Assembly (NCBI RefSeq): GCF_900585905.1
Contig: NZ_UTVH01000010.1
Coordinates: 160,517-224,516, forward strand
Length of the DNA: 64,000 nucleotides
Direction: 5' to 3'
From: Pseudomonas viridiflava
Lineage (GTDB): Bacteria; Pseudomonadota; Gammaproteobacteria; Pseudomonadales; Pseudomonadaceae
Below are positions 1-7,805 of the stretch, piece by piece; position 1 is the first letter of the stretch; each line of letters opens with the position of its first letter. The notes below the pieces were generated by a model. That model searched no databases. It saw only the letters and a list, made by a program, of their open reading frames with translations, and was not told the DNA's origin. Both the position numbers and the translations under genes were made by a program.

Positions 1-1
1 G

Positions 2-2809
2 GTCTTCCTGCGCGACACCACTGATGCCGAGGCCATACCGCAGATCTGGTATCAGGTGCGCAAGAAGGTCGACGACATCCGCGCCCAGTTCCCCCAGGGC
101 ATGCAAGGGCCGTTTTATAACGACGAGTTCGGCGACGTTTACGGCTCGATCTATGCGTTTACTACCGACGGCTTCACCATGCGTCAGCTGCGGGATTACG
201 TCGAGCAAGTGCGCGCCGAGATCCGCGACGTGCCAGGGCTGGGCAAGGTCGAGATGATCGGCGCTCAGGATGAAGTGGTGTACCTCAACTTCTCCACCCG
301 CAAGCTGGCGGCCCTGGGCCTTGACCAGCGGCAGGTGGTGCAAAGCCTGCAATCGCAGAACGCCGTTACCCCTGCCGGGGTCATCGAGGCCGGGCCGGAG
401 CGGATTTCCGTGCGCACATCCGGGCAATTCGCCTCGGAGAAGGACCTGGCCAACGTCAACCTGCGCCTGAACGACCGCTTTTATCGCCTGAGCGATATCG
501 CTGAAATCACCCGCGGCTACACCGACCCGCCAAAGCCCTCGTTCCGCTTCAACGGCAAGCCTGCCATTGGCCTGGCGATTGCGATGAAGAAGGGCGGCAA
601 CATTCAGTCCTTCGGCAAGGCGCTGCATGAACGCATGGATGCCGCCACCGCCAATCTGCCGGTGGGCGTGGGCGTGCACAACGTGTCGGATCAGGCCGAA
701 GTGGTGGAAAAAGCCGTCGGCGGGTTCACCAGCGCGCTGTTTGAAGCGGTGGTGATCGTGCTGATCGTCAGTTTCGTCAGCCTGGGCATGCGCGCCGGGC
801 TGGTGGTGGCCTGCTCGATCCCGCTGGTGCTGGCCATGGTCTTCGTGTTCATGGAATACAGCGGCATCACCATGCAGCGGATTTCCCTCGGCGCCCTGAT
901 CATCGCCCTCGGCCTGCTGGTGGACGACGCGATGATCACAGTTGAAATGATGGTCACGCGCCTGGAACTGGGGGAAACCAAGGAGCAGGCGGCCACCTAC
1001 GCCTACACCTCGACCGCCTTCCCGATGCTCACCGGTACCCTGGTGACGGTGGCCGGGTTTGTGCCCATCGGCCTCAACGCCAGTTCGGCAGGGGAATACA
1101 CCTTCACCCTGTTTGCGGTGATTGCCGTGGCGATGCTGGTGTCGTGGGTGGTGGCGGTGCTGTTCGCGCCAGTCATCGGCGTGCACATCCTCAGCAGCAA
1201 CATCAAGAAGAAGTCCGAGCACGACAAGGAAGGCCGCATCGCTCGGGGCTTCAACAGCAGCATGTTCTGGGCGATGCGCCACCGCTGGCTGACCATCATC
1301 ATTACCGTGGGGCTATTCGTGGCGGCGGTGTTCTCCATGCAGTTCGTGCAGAACCAGTTCTTCCCGTCTTCGGACCGCCCGGAAATCCTCGTCGACCTCA
1401 ACCTGCCGCAAAACGCCTCGATCAACGAAACCCGCAAAGTGGTCGATCGCCTTGAAGCCTCGCTTAAGGACGATCCGGACATCGCGCGCTGGAGCACCTA
1501 CATCGGCCAGGGCGCGCTGCGCTTCTATCTGCCACTGGATCAGCAGCTGGAAAACCCCTATTACGCCCAATTGGTGATCGTCAGCAAAAGTCTGGAGCAG
1601 CGCACCGCCCTCACCGAACGCCTGAACAAGCGCCTGCGCGAAGACTTCGTCGGCATCGGCAGCTACGTGCAGGCCCTGGAAATGGGCCCGCCAGTGGGGC
1701 GCCCGCTGCAATATCGCGTCAGCGGCGAAGACATCGACAAAGTACGCCAGCACGCCATCGAGCTGGCGGCGGTGCTCGACAACAACGCCCATGTCGGCGA
1801 AATGATTTACGACTGGAACGAGCCCGGCAAAGTGCTGCGCATCGACATCAACCAGGACAAGGCGCGCCAACTGGGGCTGTCGTCCGAAGACGTCGCGCAA
1901 CTGATGAACAGCGTGGTCAGCGGTTCGCCAGTGACCCAGGTGCGTGACGACATCTATCTGATCAACGTGGTCGGCCGCGCCGAAGACGCCGAACGCGGCT
2001 CGCCGGAAACCCTGCAGAACCTGCAGATCGTCACGCCCAGCGGCACGTCCATTCCATTGCTGGCCTTCGCCACTGTGCGGTACGAACTGGAGCAGCCGCT
2101 GGTGTGGCGTCGTGATCGCAAACCGACCATCACCCTCAAGGCGGCGGTGGCCGATGACATGCAGCCCACAGACCTGGTCAAACAACTGCAGCCGGACATC
2201 GACAAGTTCGCCGCCGGCCTGCCGGTCGGCTACAAGGTCGCCACCGGCGGCACCGTGGAAGAGAGCGCCAAGGCCCAAGGCCCGATTGCCAGCGTAGTGC
2301 CGCTGATGATCTTCCTCATGGCCACCTTCCTGATGATCCAGCTGCACAGCGTGCAGAAGCTGTTCCTGGTCGCCAGCGTGGCGCCACTGGGGCTCATCGG
2401 CGTGGTGCTGGCGCTGATCCCCACCGGCACACCCATGGGCTTCGTCGCCATCCTCGGCATCCTCGCGCTGATCGGCATCATCATTCGTAACTCGGTGATT
2501 CTGGTGACCCAGATCGACGCCTACGAACGCGATGGCTGGCTGCCGTGGGACGCAGTCGCCGAAGCCACCCAGCACCGCCGCCGCCCAATCCTGCTGACCG
2601 CCGCCGCCGCCAGCCTGGGCATGATCCCCATCGCCCGCGAAGTTTTCTGGGGCCCCATGGCCTACGCCATGATCGGCGGCATCATCATCGCCACGCTGCT
2701 GACCCTGCTGTTCCTGCCCGCGCTGTATGTGGCGTGGTATCGGATTAAAGAGCCCACAGACGAGCAGCGTGATGAAGCGAAGCGTGGTGGGGAGGCGGTT
2801 GAGGCGTAG
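2..2809 (+). CDS. RND multidrug efflux permease, 5' end cut by window
   Basis: Inner-membrane proton-driven pump of the AcrB/HAE1 type, which works with a periplasmic adaptor and an outer-membrane channel. The frame is open from base 2, so the start lies outside the window; about 935 residues are visible of a usual 1,020-1,050. Seen are alternating hydrophobic blocks (for example near bases 730-1190 and 2290-2760) separated by two large periplasmic loops, and the adjacent Asp pair in GLLVDDAMIT (near base 915-940) expected in the proton relay of transmembrane helix 4. The loops look most like TriC-type pumps, but substrate cannot be read from sequence. The adaptor genes would be upstream, outside the window. 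The gene ends in TAG at 2807-2809. Confidence 0.93.
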   Translation, partial: VFLRDTTDAEAIPQIWYQVRKKVDDIRAQFPQGMQGPFYNDEFGDVYGSIYAFTTDGFTMRQLRDYVEQVRAEIRDVPGLGKVEMIGAQDEVVYLNFSTRKLAALGLDQRQVVQSLQSQNAVTPAGVIEAGPERISVRTSGQFASEKDLANVNLRLNDRFYRLSDIAEITRGYTDPPKPSFRFNGKPAIGLAIAMKKGGNIQSFGKALHERMDAATANLPVGVGVHNVSDQAEVVEKAVGGFTSALFEAVVIVLIVSFVSLGMRAGLVVACSIPLVLAMVFVFMEYSGITMQRISLGALIIALGLLVDDAMITVEMMVTRLELGETKEQAATYAYTSTAFPMLTGTLVTVAGFVPIGLNASSAGEYTFTLFAVIAVAMLVSWVVAVLFAPVIGVHILSSNIKKKSEHDKEGRIARGFNSSMFWAMRHRWLTIIITVGLFVAAVFSMQFVQNQFFPSSDRPEILVDLNLPQNASINETRKVVDRLEASLKDDPDIARWSTYIGQGALRFYLPLDQQLENPYYAQLVIVSKSLEQRTALTERLNKRLREDFVGIGSYVQALEMGPPVGRPLQYRVSGEDIDKVRQHAIELAAVLDNNAHVGEMIYDWNEPGKVLRIDINQDKARQLGLSSEDVAQLMNSVVSGSPVTQVRDDIYLINVVGRAEDAERGSPETLQNLQIVTPSGTSIPLLAFATVRYELEQPLVWRRDRKPTITLKAAVADDMQPTDLVKQLQPDIDKFAAGLPVGYKVATGGTVEESAKAQGPIASVVPLMIFLMATFLMIQLHSVQKLFLVASVAPLGLIGVVLALIPTGTPMGFVAILGILALIGIIIRNSVILVTQIDAYERDGWLPWDAVAEATQHRRRPILLTAAAASLGMIPIAREVFWGPMAYAMIGGIIIATLLTLLFLPALYVAWYRIKEPTDEQRDEAKRGGEAVEA

Positions 2810-2895
2810 AGAGTAAATGATGCGACCCGGTGGGCTTTGAAAGGCCGACCGGGCAGCGCCATGCCATCGGGTTACTCCTGAAGTCGCACCTCCCC

Positions 2896-2982
2896 GTAGG
2901 AGCGCGCTTGCCCGCGATTCGATTTGCTAGTCGATGAATATGCCGCCTATGCCGACGCAATCGCGGGCAAGCGCGCTCCTAC
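2896..2982. repeat. REP inverted pair (BIME-like)
   Basis: Two 24-base arms, 2896-2919 and 2959-2982, are exact reverse complements (core GTAGGAGCGCGCTTGCCCGC). They flank a 39-base spacer. This is a typical Pseudomonas REP doublet placed after a gene end and could form a long hairpin in transcripts. Confidence 0.9.
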
Positions 2983-3054
2983 CGTAAAAGCATTTCAAAT
3001 CAGGCGGCACCAACGCTCACGTCGCTCTTCTCTGCAATTACAAATATTGGACCT

Positions 3055-3094
3055 GTAGGAGCGCACGAGCACCGCGAGGCCGCGATAGCGGTGC
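3055..3094. repeat. single REP element
   Basis: A GTAGGAGCGCACGAGCACCG core with GCGAGGCCGCGATAGCGGTG after it. The same element recurs at 3600, the left edge of the second duplicated unit, so it lies at or near a duplication junction. Confidence 0.75.
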
Positions 3095-3142
3095 ATCTGC
3101 CAAAGCAGATCGTCCAGCAAGCCGCCTCACTCTTGGCCAAAT

Positions 3143-3439
3143 TTAAAGTGTCTGATCCTGCGTCCCCAACCTGACCACCGAAGCATCAACCAACGCCTTG
3201 CCCGCCTCAATCTGATGCACAACCGACCTCGCCAACGGGCGGAACTCAGAAGTGCTGTTGTCCGCCACCTCATAAGCCGTAGCAGCCGCGCAACACAGAT
3301 ATTCAGATGCCAGAACCAGCGCGTCCTCGATCCTGACGTTGGGTTTTACGTAAAACAGACCGGGGCTGCCCAGATCGCAGTGAGTCAGCAGATCTTGCGG
3401 AGCTTTGGGGAAAGGCGGGTGGGGTGTGGATTTGATCAT
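3143..3439 (-). CDS. DUF3077-like small protein, copy A
   Basis: A 98-residue soluble protein without signal peptide or membrane segment. It begins MIKSTPHPP and has a conserved middle (GLFYVKPNVRIEDAL, then a Cys-Cys-containing helix LCCAAATAYEVA). It resembles the small DUF3077 family common in pseudomonads; function is unknown. The paralogue at 3686-3982 differs at about six positions. The start is fixed by the duplicate and by a GAGGAATT ribosome site just upstream. The C4-like RNA at 3490-3567 lies on the same strand upstream, and its likely target lies in the leader. No promoter is evident between the two units, so this copy may depend on read-through from copy B. Confidence 0.75.
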   Translation of the reverse strand: MIKSTPHPPFPKAPQDLLTHCDLGSPGLFYVKPNVRIEDALVLASEYLCCAAATAYEVADNSTSEFRPLARSVVHQIEAGKALVDASVVRLGTQDQTL

Positions 3440-3489
3440 GAATAATTCCTCGATAGATTGAGCGCCTCCATCCTGCTGTCAATCAGAAG

Positions 3490-3567
3490 GGAGGCAGCTG
3501 TGCGCGGGTTGACAGACCAGGAATCGAGGAACCCGGCGCACACGAATGTGCCCCACGCACAACCACC
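3490..3567 (-). ncRNA. C4-like antisense RNA, copy A
   Basis: Read on the minus strand, the 5' end GGTGGTTGTGCG pairs over 12 bases (with G-U pairs) with the 3' end CGCACAGCTGCC-TCC. It encloses a GCACATTCGTGTGC hairpin and a CCGGGTT...CCTGG hairpin. This three-stem plan matches the C4 antisense RNA family first known from phages P1/P7. The single-stranded CTGTCAA (3509-3515) is complementary to TTGACAG in the leader just downstream (3476-3482), as expected for C4 acting on its own message. The family call is from memory of the structure, not from a covariance search. Confidence 0.65.
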
Positions 3568-3599
3568 ATGATGCAGCCGTCAGACGCCATGCATCCCAT

Positions 3600-3640
3600 G
3601 TAGGAGCGCACGAGCACCGCGAGGCCGCGATAGCGACGTA
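3600..3640. repeat. single REP element
   Basis: Second copy of the element at 3055, marking the left edge of duplicated unit B. Confidence 0.7.
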
Positions 3641-3685
3641 TCAGTCAAAGCCTACCTTTCAGGTCCACCTCACTATCAGCCAAAT

Positions 3686-3982
3686 CTAAAGCGTCTCATC
3701 CTGCGTCCCCAACCTGGCCATTGAAGCATCAACCAACGCCTTGGCAGCCTCAATCTGATGCACAACCGACCTCGCCAATGGCCGGAATTCCGAGGTGCTG
3801 TTATCTGCCACTTCGTAGGCCGTAGCTGCCGCGCAACACAGATATTCAGATGCCAGAACCAGCGCGTCCTCGATCCTGACATTGGGTTTCACGTAAAACA
3901 GACTGGGGCTGCCCAGATCACAGTGAGTGAGCAGATCCTGCGGAGCTTTGGGTAAAGGCGGGTGGGGTGTGGATTTGATCAT
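3686..3982 (-). CDS. DUF3077-like small protein, copy B
   Basis: Paralogue of the gene at 3143-3439, 98 residues, with changes such as Phe10 to Leu, Gly27 to Ser and Val-Val to Met-Ala near the C-terminus. A longer in-frame start at 4030 exists, but the duplicate, the GGGAG ribosome site 7 bases before the ATG and the family N-terminus (MIKSTPHPP) all favour 3982. It is the promoter-proximal copy on the minus strand. Function is unknown; regulation by the adjoining C4-like RNA is inferred from base pairing only. Confidence 0.75.
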   Translation of the reverse strand: MIKSTPHPPLPKAPQDLLTHCDLGSPSLFYVKPNVRIEDALVLASEYLCCAAATAYEVADNSTSEFRPLARSVVHQIEAAKALVDASMARLGTQDETL

Positions 3983-4032
3983 GGTGAATCTCCCGACGTA
4001 ATGGAGCCTCCACCCTTCGCGACTAAACAAAA

Positions 4033-4111
4033 GGTGGCGGCTGTGCGCGGGTTAGTCGACCGGGACGTCAGGCAACCCGGCGCACCCGAAGGTGCCCCGT
4101 GCACAGCCACC
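4033..4111 (-). ncRNA. C4-like antisense RNA, copy B
   Basis: Minus-strand RNA of about 79 nt. The ends GGTGGCTGTGC and GCACAGCCGCCACC pair over 11 bases; inside are a GCACC-TTCG-GGTGC hairpin and a CCGGG...CCCGG hairpin. Two segments match the leader downstream: CGACTAA (4052-4058) pairs with TTAGTCG (4020-4026), and CACCTTCG (4087-4094) pairs, with one bulge, with CGAAGGGTG (4011-4019). Compared with copy A, both the closing helix and the target pairing show compensating changes. Confidence 0.7.
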
Positions 4112-4139
4112 ATAAAGCTTCGCTACTCGCGTCGTGAGC

Positions 4140-4716
4140 GAGTAACAAGGTGAGCGGCACTGCGGCCTGACGATGTACGAGCGACTAAACCCGGTCGTTA
4201 ATTTCAACGACAGATCGGAAGGTAGTCGCGGCGTCAGGGATCTACAAGTGGGTGTGGAGGATATCCTGAATTTTCAGAAAGGTCCTACAGGGGATGGGTT
4301 TTGGGGAAGTAGGTTGTTTCTGATTGTTGATTTCTTTAGGTGTGGTGAAATATCGCGCAGATTCTTGTAGGTGTAAGCTTTCACGCCTAGACCACATGCC
4401 TGAGATAAATCTCAGAAGTTATGAGGTATGTTAGGTCACGGTTTGAATTCGCAGCATCAGGCATCACATGCCCGAAAATGCATCTCGCTTTTATTTGGTA
4501 GACCGGCTTCTGGTCTATGCGATCATCTAAAGGTGAAGAAAAAACGAGAGTAAACAGAGTGTTACGTGTCAGAAAGCAATCTGTTTTTTTTGGGGAAGCC
4601 AGAAGTGAATTTTTCTTGATTAGCGTAGCGCGCACGCGCAGCGTATTAGCTATGCTGTCGAGGTGCTGGTGGTGCTCGGAAGCAACTTATTTGGAAATTT
4701 ACTCTTGGAGAGTGAC
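4140..4716. other. gene-free stretch, lower GC, start of accessory region
   Basis: No supported gene. A short palindrome TACTCGC...GCGAGTA (about 4134-4149) lies upstream of the C4-like RNA and might belong to its promoter region. From about 4300 the DNA becomes AT-rich, unlike the flanking core. Short open frames here have no ribosome site and no recognisable protein character. Confidence 0.5.
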
Positions 4717-5814
4717 ATGGAGTTTGAGGAAAAGCTTACTAGTCTAGCCGCGAAAATTTGACAGCAGTCCTCGGCCATTCAGACCGAAGAAGCAACGAAA
4801 AACGCGTTCATTATGCCTTTCATACAGTCGGTTCTGGGTTACGATGTGTTCAACCCACTCGAGGTGGTGCCCGAATTTACTACCGACATTGGTACGAAAA
4901 AAGGTGAAAAGGTTGATTATGCGATTCTTAAAGACGGTAAGATTCAGATTCTTATTGAAACAAAGAAAATTGGCGAGCCACTTAATTTAAATCACGCGGG
5001 TCAGTTGTTTCGGTACTTTCATGTCACTACTGCGCGTATCTCAATACTTACTAACGGCCAGGTGTACAAGTTTTTTACTGACCTGGACGCGCCAAATAAG
5101 ATGGATGAGAAACCTTTTTTAGAGTTTGACCTGCTGGACATCGATGATCATGCGGTGCCAGAGCTTCAGAAGTTGACCAAAAGCGCCTTTGACGTTGAAT
5201 CGATTATCAGTGCTGCTGGTGAACTTAAATACGTGGGTCAAATAAAGCGGGAATTGGCGACTCAATTCTCCAATCCTGATGAAGAGTTTGTGAAATTCTT
5301 TGCCGCGCGGGTATACGAAGGCGCAATCACGCAAAAAGTCCGGGATCAATTCGCAATGCTGACCCGTAAAGCTACTGTGCAGTTTTTGAGCGATCAAGTG
5401 AACGATAGGCTCAAATCAGCAATAAGCGGCTCAACTCGGTCCATTATTGTCAGCCAAGTTAAGGCAGATACTCCAGTTTCGGATATTTCAGACTCTACCG
5501 CAGATGAAAAAGACAAAGTAATTACCACCCAGGAAGAGATTGAAGGCTACAACATCATCAAAGCAATCGTCCGGTCGGAGGTGGAGGCGCGACGTATCGT
5601 ACCTCGAGACACGCAGAGCTATTTTGGAGTGCTTTTGGATGACAACAACAGGAAGCCGATTGCACGGCTTCATTTCAATCGCAGTCAAAAATATATAGGC
5701 GTATTTGATATCGACAAGAAAGAGACGCGTCACGCGATAGATTCGCTGGATGATATTTTCCTTCATGCGGACAGCTTGCGTGCCATTGCAAAGTTTTTTA
5801 GTGGTCAAGGCTAG
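4717..5814 (+). pseudogene. restriction-endonuclease-like protein (HsdR N-terminal type) with in-frame TGA at codon 15
   Basis: Relative of the small COG4748 proteins that carry a type I restriction R-subunit N-terminal nuclease domain. The natural start is ATG 4717, behind GGAG; the frame reads 14 codons, then TGA (4759-4761), then stays open to 5814. Residues on both sides of the stop (EKLTSLAAKI and QQSSAIQTEEATKNAFIMPF) read as one continuous protein, so the stop looks like a single CGA-to-TGA change. The PD-(D/E)xK nuclease signature is intact: Asp in VDYAIL and ETK in ILIETKK (about residues 67, 81 and 83 of the full frame). Possible outcomes are no product, a restart at ATG 4813 giving 333 residues, or read-through. 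GC is lower than in the core. Confidence 0.75.
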
Positions 5815-5902
5815 CGTAGGGTCGCGAGCAGGTTTGCTCCTGTAGCGATTCACGTTTTAGGTGCGCTGATTTTGCAGACGTGGGCGTCGTCCACGCCAAC
5901 CT

Positions 5903-6514
5903 TTGGGCCATGCACATGTGGAGCATCCCGTAGATGCTCCGCCTTCACAGAAAGACGAGCCAAATTTTGCATCCATAAACGAAGAGTACATATTCTTACT
6001 TAAGGCATTGGCTGCCAAAACTGAACCCTACCTCGATTCGACCAGAGATGATGTCCATTGGCTTTGGCGAAAGGTCCTTTTTATAACTTTTTGGCTGGGA
6101 CGCTCTTGGCCGCAATGATTCGGATTTTCCAAGAGGACGCAATCGTTAGGCTTCGAATCTTTTCTTTTTGTTCAGCACTGTTTTATATTTTTTTACTATC
6201 AGATGGAGTGTTTGGACAAGGTGTTGTCGTTCAAATCAAAGTGCCAAAGCCAGGAACACCGCTTGTGTCAACCGTTGATGATGACAAAATCTATGCCGCT
6301 GATCAGCGGCATTAACGGAAAATATTTAGTTGCTGAATGTAGTGCTGCCAAAGATGTTAAGATAATAGAGCCTTCTGAAGAAGTTAAAATCTTCAATTCG
6401 TCAGTGTATGGTTGCCCTGCCAAACTTGAACGAAGCTCGCTCAGATCTAGCAGCCTCTATCGTACACTTACTTCAATGCCCCCTCGCCTCATTATTCCCT
6501 ACAAAGCAAAGTGA
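5903..6514 (+). pseudogene. decayed membrane-protein gene, two apparent frameshifts
   Basis: Three overlapping frames look like pieces of one protein: 5903-6118 (NEEYIFLLKALAAKTEPYL), 6058-6315 (a hydrophobic segment FSFCSALFYIFLL) and 6203-6514 (NGKYLVAECSAAKDVKII). They would join with frame changes near 6060 and 6310. No family is recognised and codon use is AT-rich. A perfect 8-bp hairpin GGAGCATC-CCGTA-GATGCTCC lies at about 5920-5940, before the first frame. It could equally be non-coding debris; confidence is low. Confidence 0.3.
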
Positions 6515-6567
6515 TGTAGGATCGATAGGCTATTGCTCTTGGCCTGTGCGATAGATTCGACAGGTCG

Positions 6568-6939
6568 TTAATTTTCTTCACCGGAGGCACTGACTACTGG
6601 CACGCTAAGATCGTACACGTCCATCATTGACTCATCCTTATGGCCGGAAGCCTGCTGCTTATCTGCCCGGGTACCCACCGTGTCAGTGATGCCCTTCCGC
6701 TTGAAGTCATGCATGCCAAACCGCTGCTCCTCGGTGAGGACTTGCTTCTCGATCGCCTGCGTGATCAACCGTTGGAATGCGGTATCGAGCCCAGACTTCG
6801 ACAGCTGCCCGCCGCTGGCCGACAGCGACAGGGCGCAAGGTTGACTCTGGGCACCAGGCCCGTTGCCTTTGATGTAGAGATTTGACACGCGCGGGCCTCG
6901 CATAGCATGTCGCCGATCAGCGCCGGCCCGCATCCCCAA
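6568..6939 (-). pseudogene. C-terminal remnant of a tyrosine integrase
   Basis: About 110 residues resembling the catalytic end of phage-type tyrosine recombinases: LSKSGLDTAFQRLITQAI, then HDFKRKGITD (the H-x-x-R element), SGHKDESMMDVYD (the late His and the nucleophile Tyr). An intact enzyme is 350-400 residues; the N-terminal arm-binding and core parts and the first catalytic Arg are missing, and upstream DNA is occupied by the candidate immunity gene. The middle (GPGAQSQPCALSLSASG) looks scrambled. It marks the edge of a former integrated element. Confidence 0.7.
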
Positions 6940-6942
6940 AAC

Positions 6943-7404
6943 TCAGTCTCTTGGGGTTGAATCCTTTTGATTCAAGGTTATCCGATAACTCTTCAGCCTG
7001 TCGCCTTCAGTAATGTATTGCTTGCTGTAGTAACGATAAACAGCCCCTTTTAGCTCAATGTCTACACCATTGTCTGTATCACGTACCTTTACATCTTTAA
7101 GGGCACTGTCCGTGATTAAGAAAAGATTAGCTTCATTTAGCTGCTTCAATACTTCAACATCATCACCTTGCAATGGTTTGCTGATATAGAAGCGAAGTGT
7201 GTCGAGGTCTGTGGCAGGGGCGCCGTACTGAGTGGTGTATAACCACCCTCCATCAGGGAGTTCTCGTTTCATAACGAGCTCGTCAGCATCGCCGCGACCG
7301 AAAAGCAAGCCATCAAAAATGAATCTAAACGCTATAATTATAACAAGTGTCCAAAATAATATTTTGTAGTTGATTTTAAACTTAATACCCTTTGATTTCT
7401 GCAT
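6943..7404 (-). CDS. membrane-anchored protein, candidate immunity to the Ntox44 toxin
   Basis: A 153-residue protein with one strong N-terminal membrane segment (about residues 13-35, ILFWTLVIIIAFRFIF) and a polar C-terminal domain. The orientation would put that domain in the periplasm. No family is recognised. Its start (MQKSKGIK) overlaps the end of the toxin gene by 23 bases, so the two are translationally linked, the usual arrangement of a type VI effector and immunity pair. A longer in-frame start at 7521 would cover most of the toxin gene and is unlikely. The immunity role is inferred from position only. Confidence 0.65.
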   Translation of the reverse strand: MQKSKGIKFKINYKILFWTLVIIIAFRFIFDGLLFGRGDADELVMKRELPDGGWLYTTQYGAPATDLDTLRFYISKPLQGDDVEVLKQLNEANLFLITDSALKDVKVRDTDNGVDIELKGAVYRYYSKQYITEGDRLKSYRITLNQKDSTPRD

Positions 7405-7777
7405 AGCGAATACCTCTTTCAATCCAGTACTGATCTTTGGGGTCATCGCCATAGGGTGCGCGCCAAAACCAGTGTCCCCAATCGATATCAGGATCCTGCG
7501 TATCCGCTTCTTTCTGAGCAAACCCAGCGGCTCTCAGTAAAATTTGCTCAGGTAGTTGACCAGCTCTTCCTACAGCACCGTAGTGAAAGTTACCAAAGTT
7601 TTCCCATAGGTGGTTTTGCTGCTTGTAATCCCACGGTCCACGATTACGGACCTTTTGGTAAAACCAGCTCATAAAAGCGCCGATCGCAGGATCTTGTCTC
7701 CATCGGTCGTGAGTGAGCTTCATGTGCACATCAACATTGACCCCAGGAGGAATAACTTCAGGCATGATTATGTCCAT
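7382..7777 (-). CDS. Ntox44-type (Bacterial toxin 44) effector
   Basis: A 131-residue protein matching the polymorphic-toxin domain Ntox44: VRNRGPWDYK (43-52), GNFHYGA (62-68), LLRAAGFAQ (80-88) and YGDDPKDQYW (109-118). The domain fills almost the whole protein, with no PAAR, Rhs or VgrG leader, so delivery inside the Hcp tube encoded next door is likely. The ATG at 7777 follows AAGGGAAG; a longer frame to 7912 would run into hcp. Biochemical activity of the family is not something I can assign with confidence. It lies 28 bases after hcp and overlaps the candidate immunity gene. Confidence 0.8.
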   Translation of the reverse strand: MDIIMPEVIPPGVNVDVHMKLTHDRWRQDPAIGAFMSWFYQKVRNRGPWDYKQQNHLWENFGNFHYGAVGRAGQLPEQILLRAAGFAQKEADTQDPDIDWGHWFWRAPYGDDPKDQYWIERGIRYAEIKGY

Positions 7778-7805
7778 GATCTTCCCTTTTTGATTTAAAG
7801 AAGAA

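Larger units (their letters stand above)
3055..4113. repeat. tandem duplication of about 544 bp, two units
   Basis: Unit A (3055-3567) and unit B (3600-4111) each contain, in the same order, a REP element, a 98-codon minus-strand gene, its leader and a C4-like RNA. Corresponding points are 543-545 bases apart. Coding parts are nearly identical (about six residue changes), while the leaders between RNA and start codon differ much more. Confidence 0.9.

Noticed and set aside
1313..2575. 420-codon frame antisense to the RND pump
   Set aside because: Same GC-shadow effect over a gene with strong membrane-protein signatures on the plus strand.
3436..3471. 11-codon leader peptide (ATG GAG GCG...) overlapping the start of DUF3077 copy A, as in coupled C4 targets
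   Set aside because: Attractive because it ends on the main ATG, but copy B has no matching ATG or stop and there is no properly spaced ribosome site, so it is not supported as a gene.
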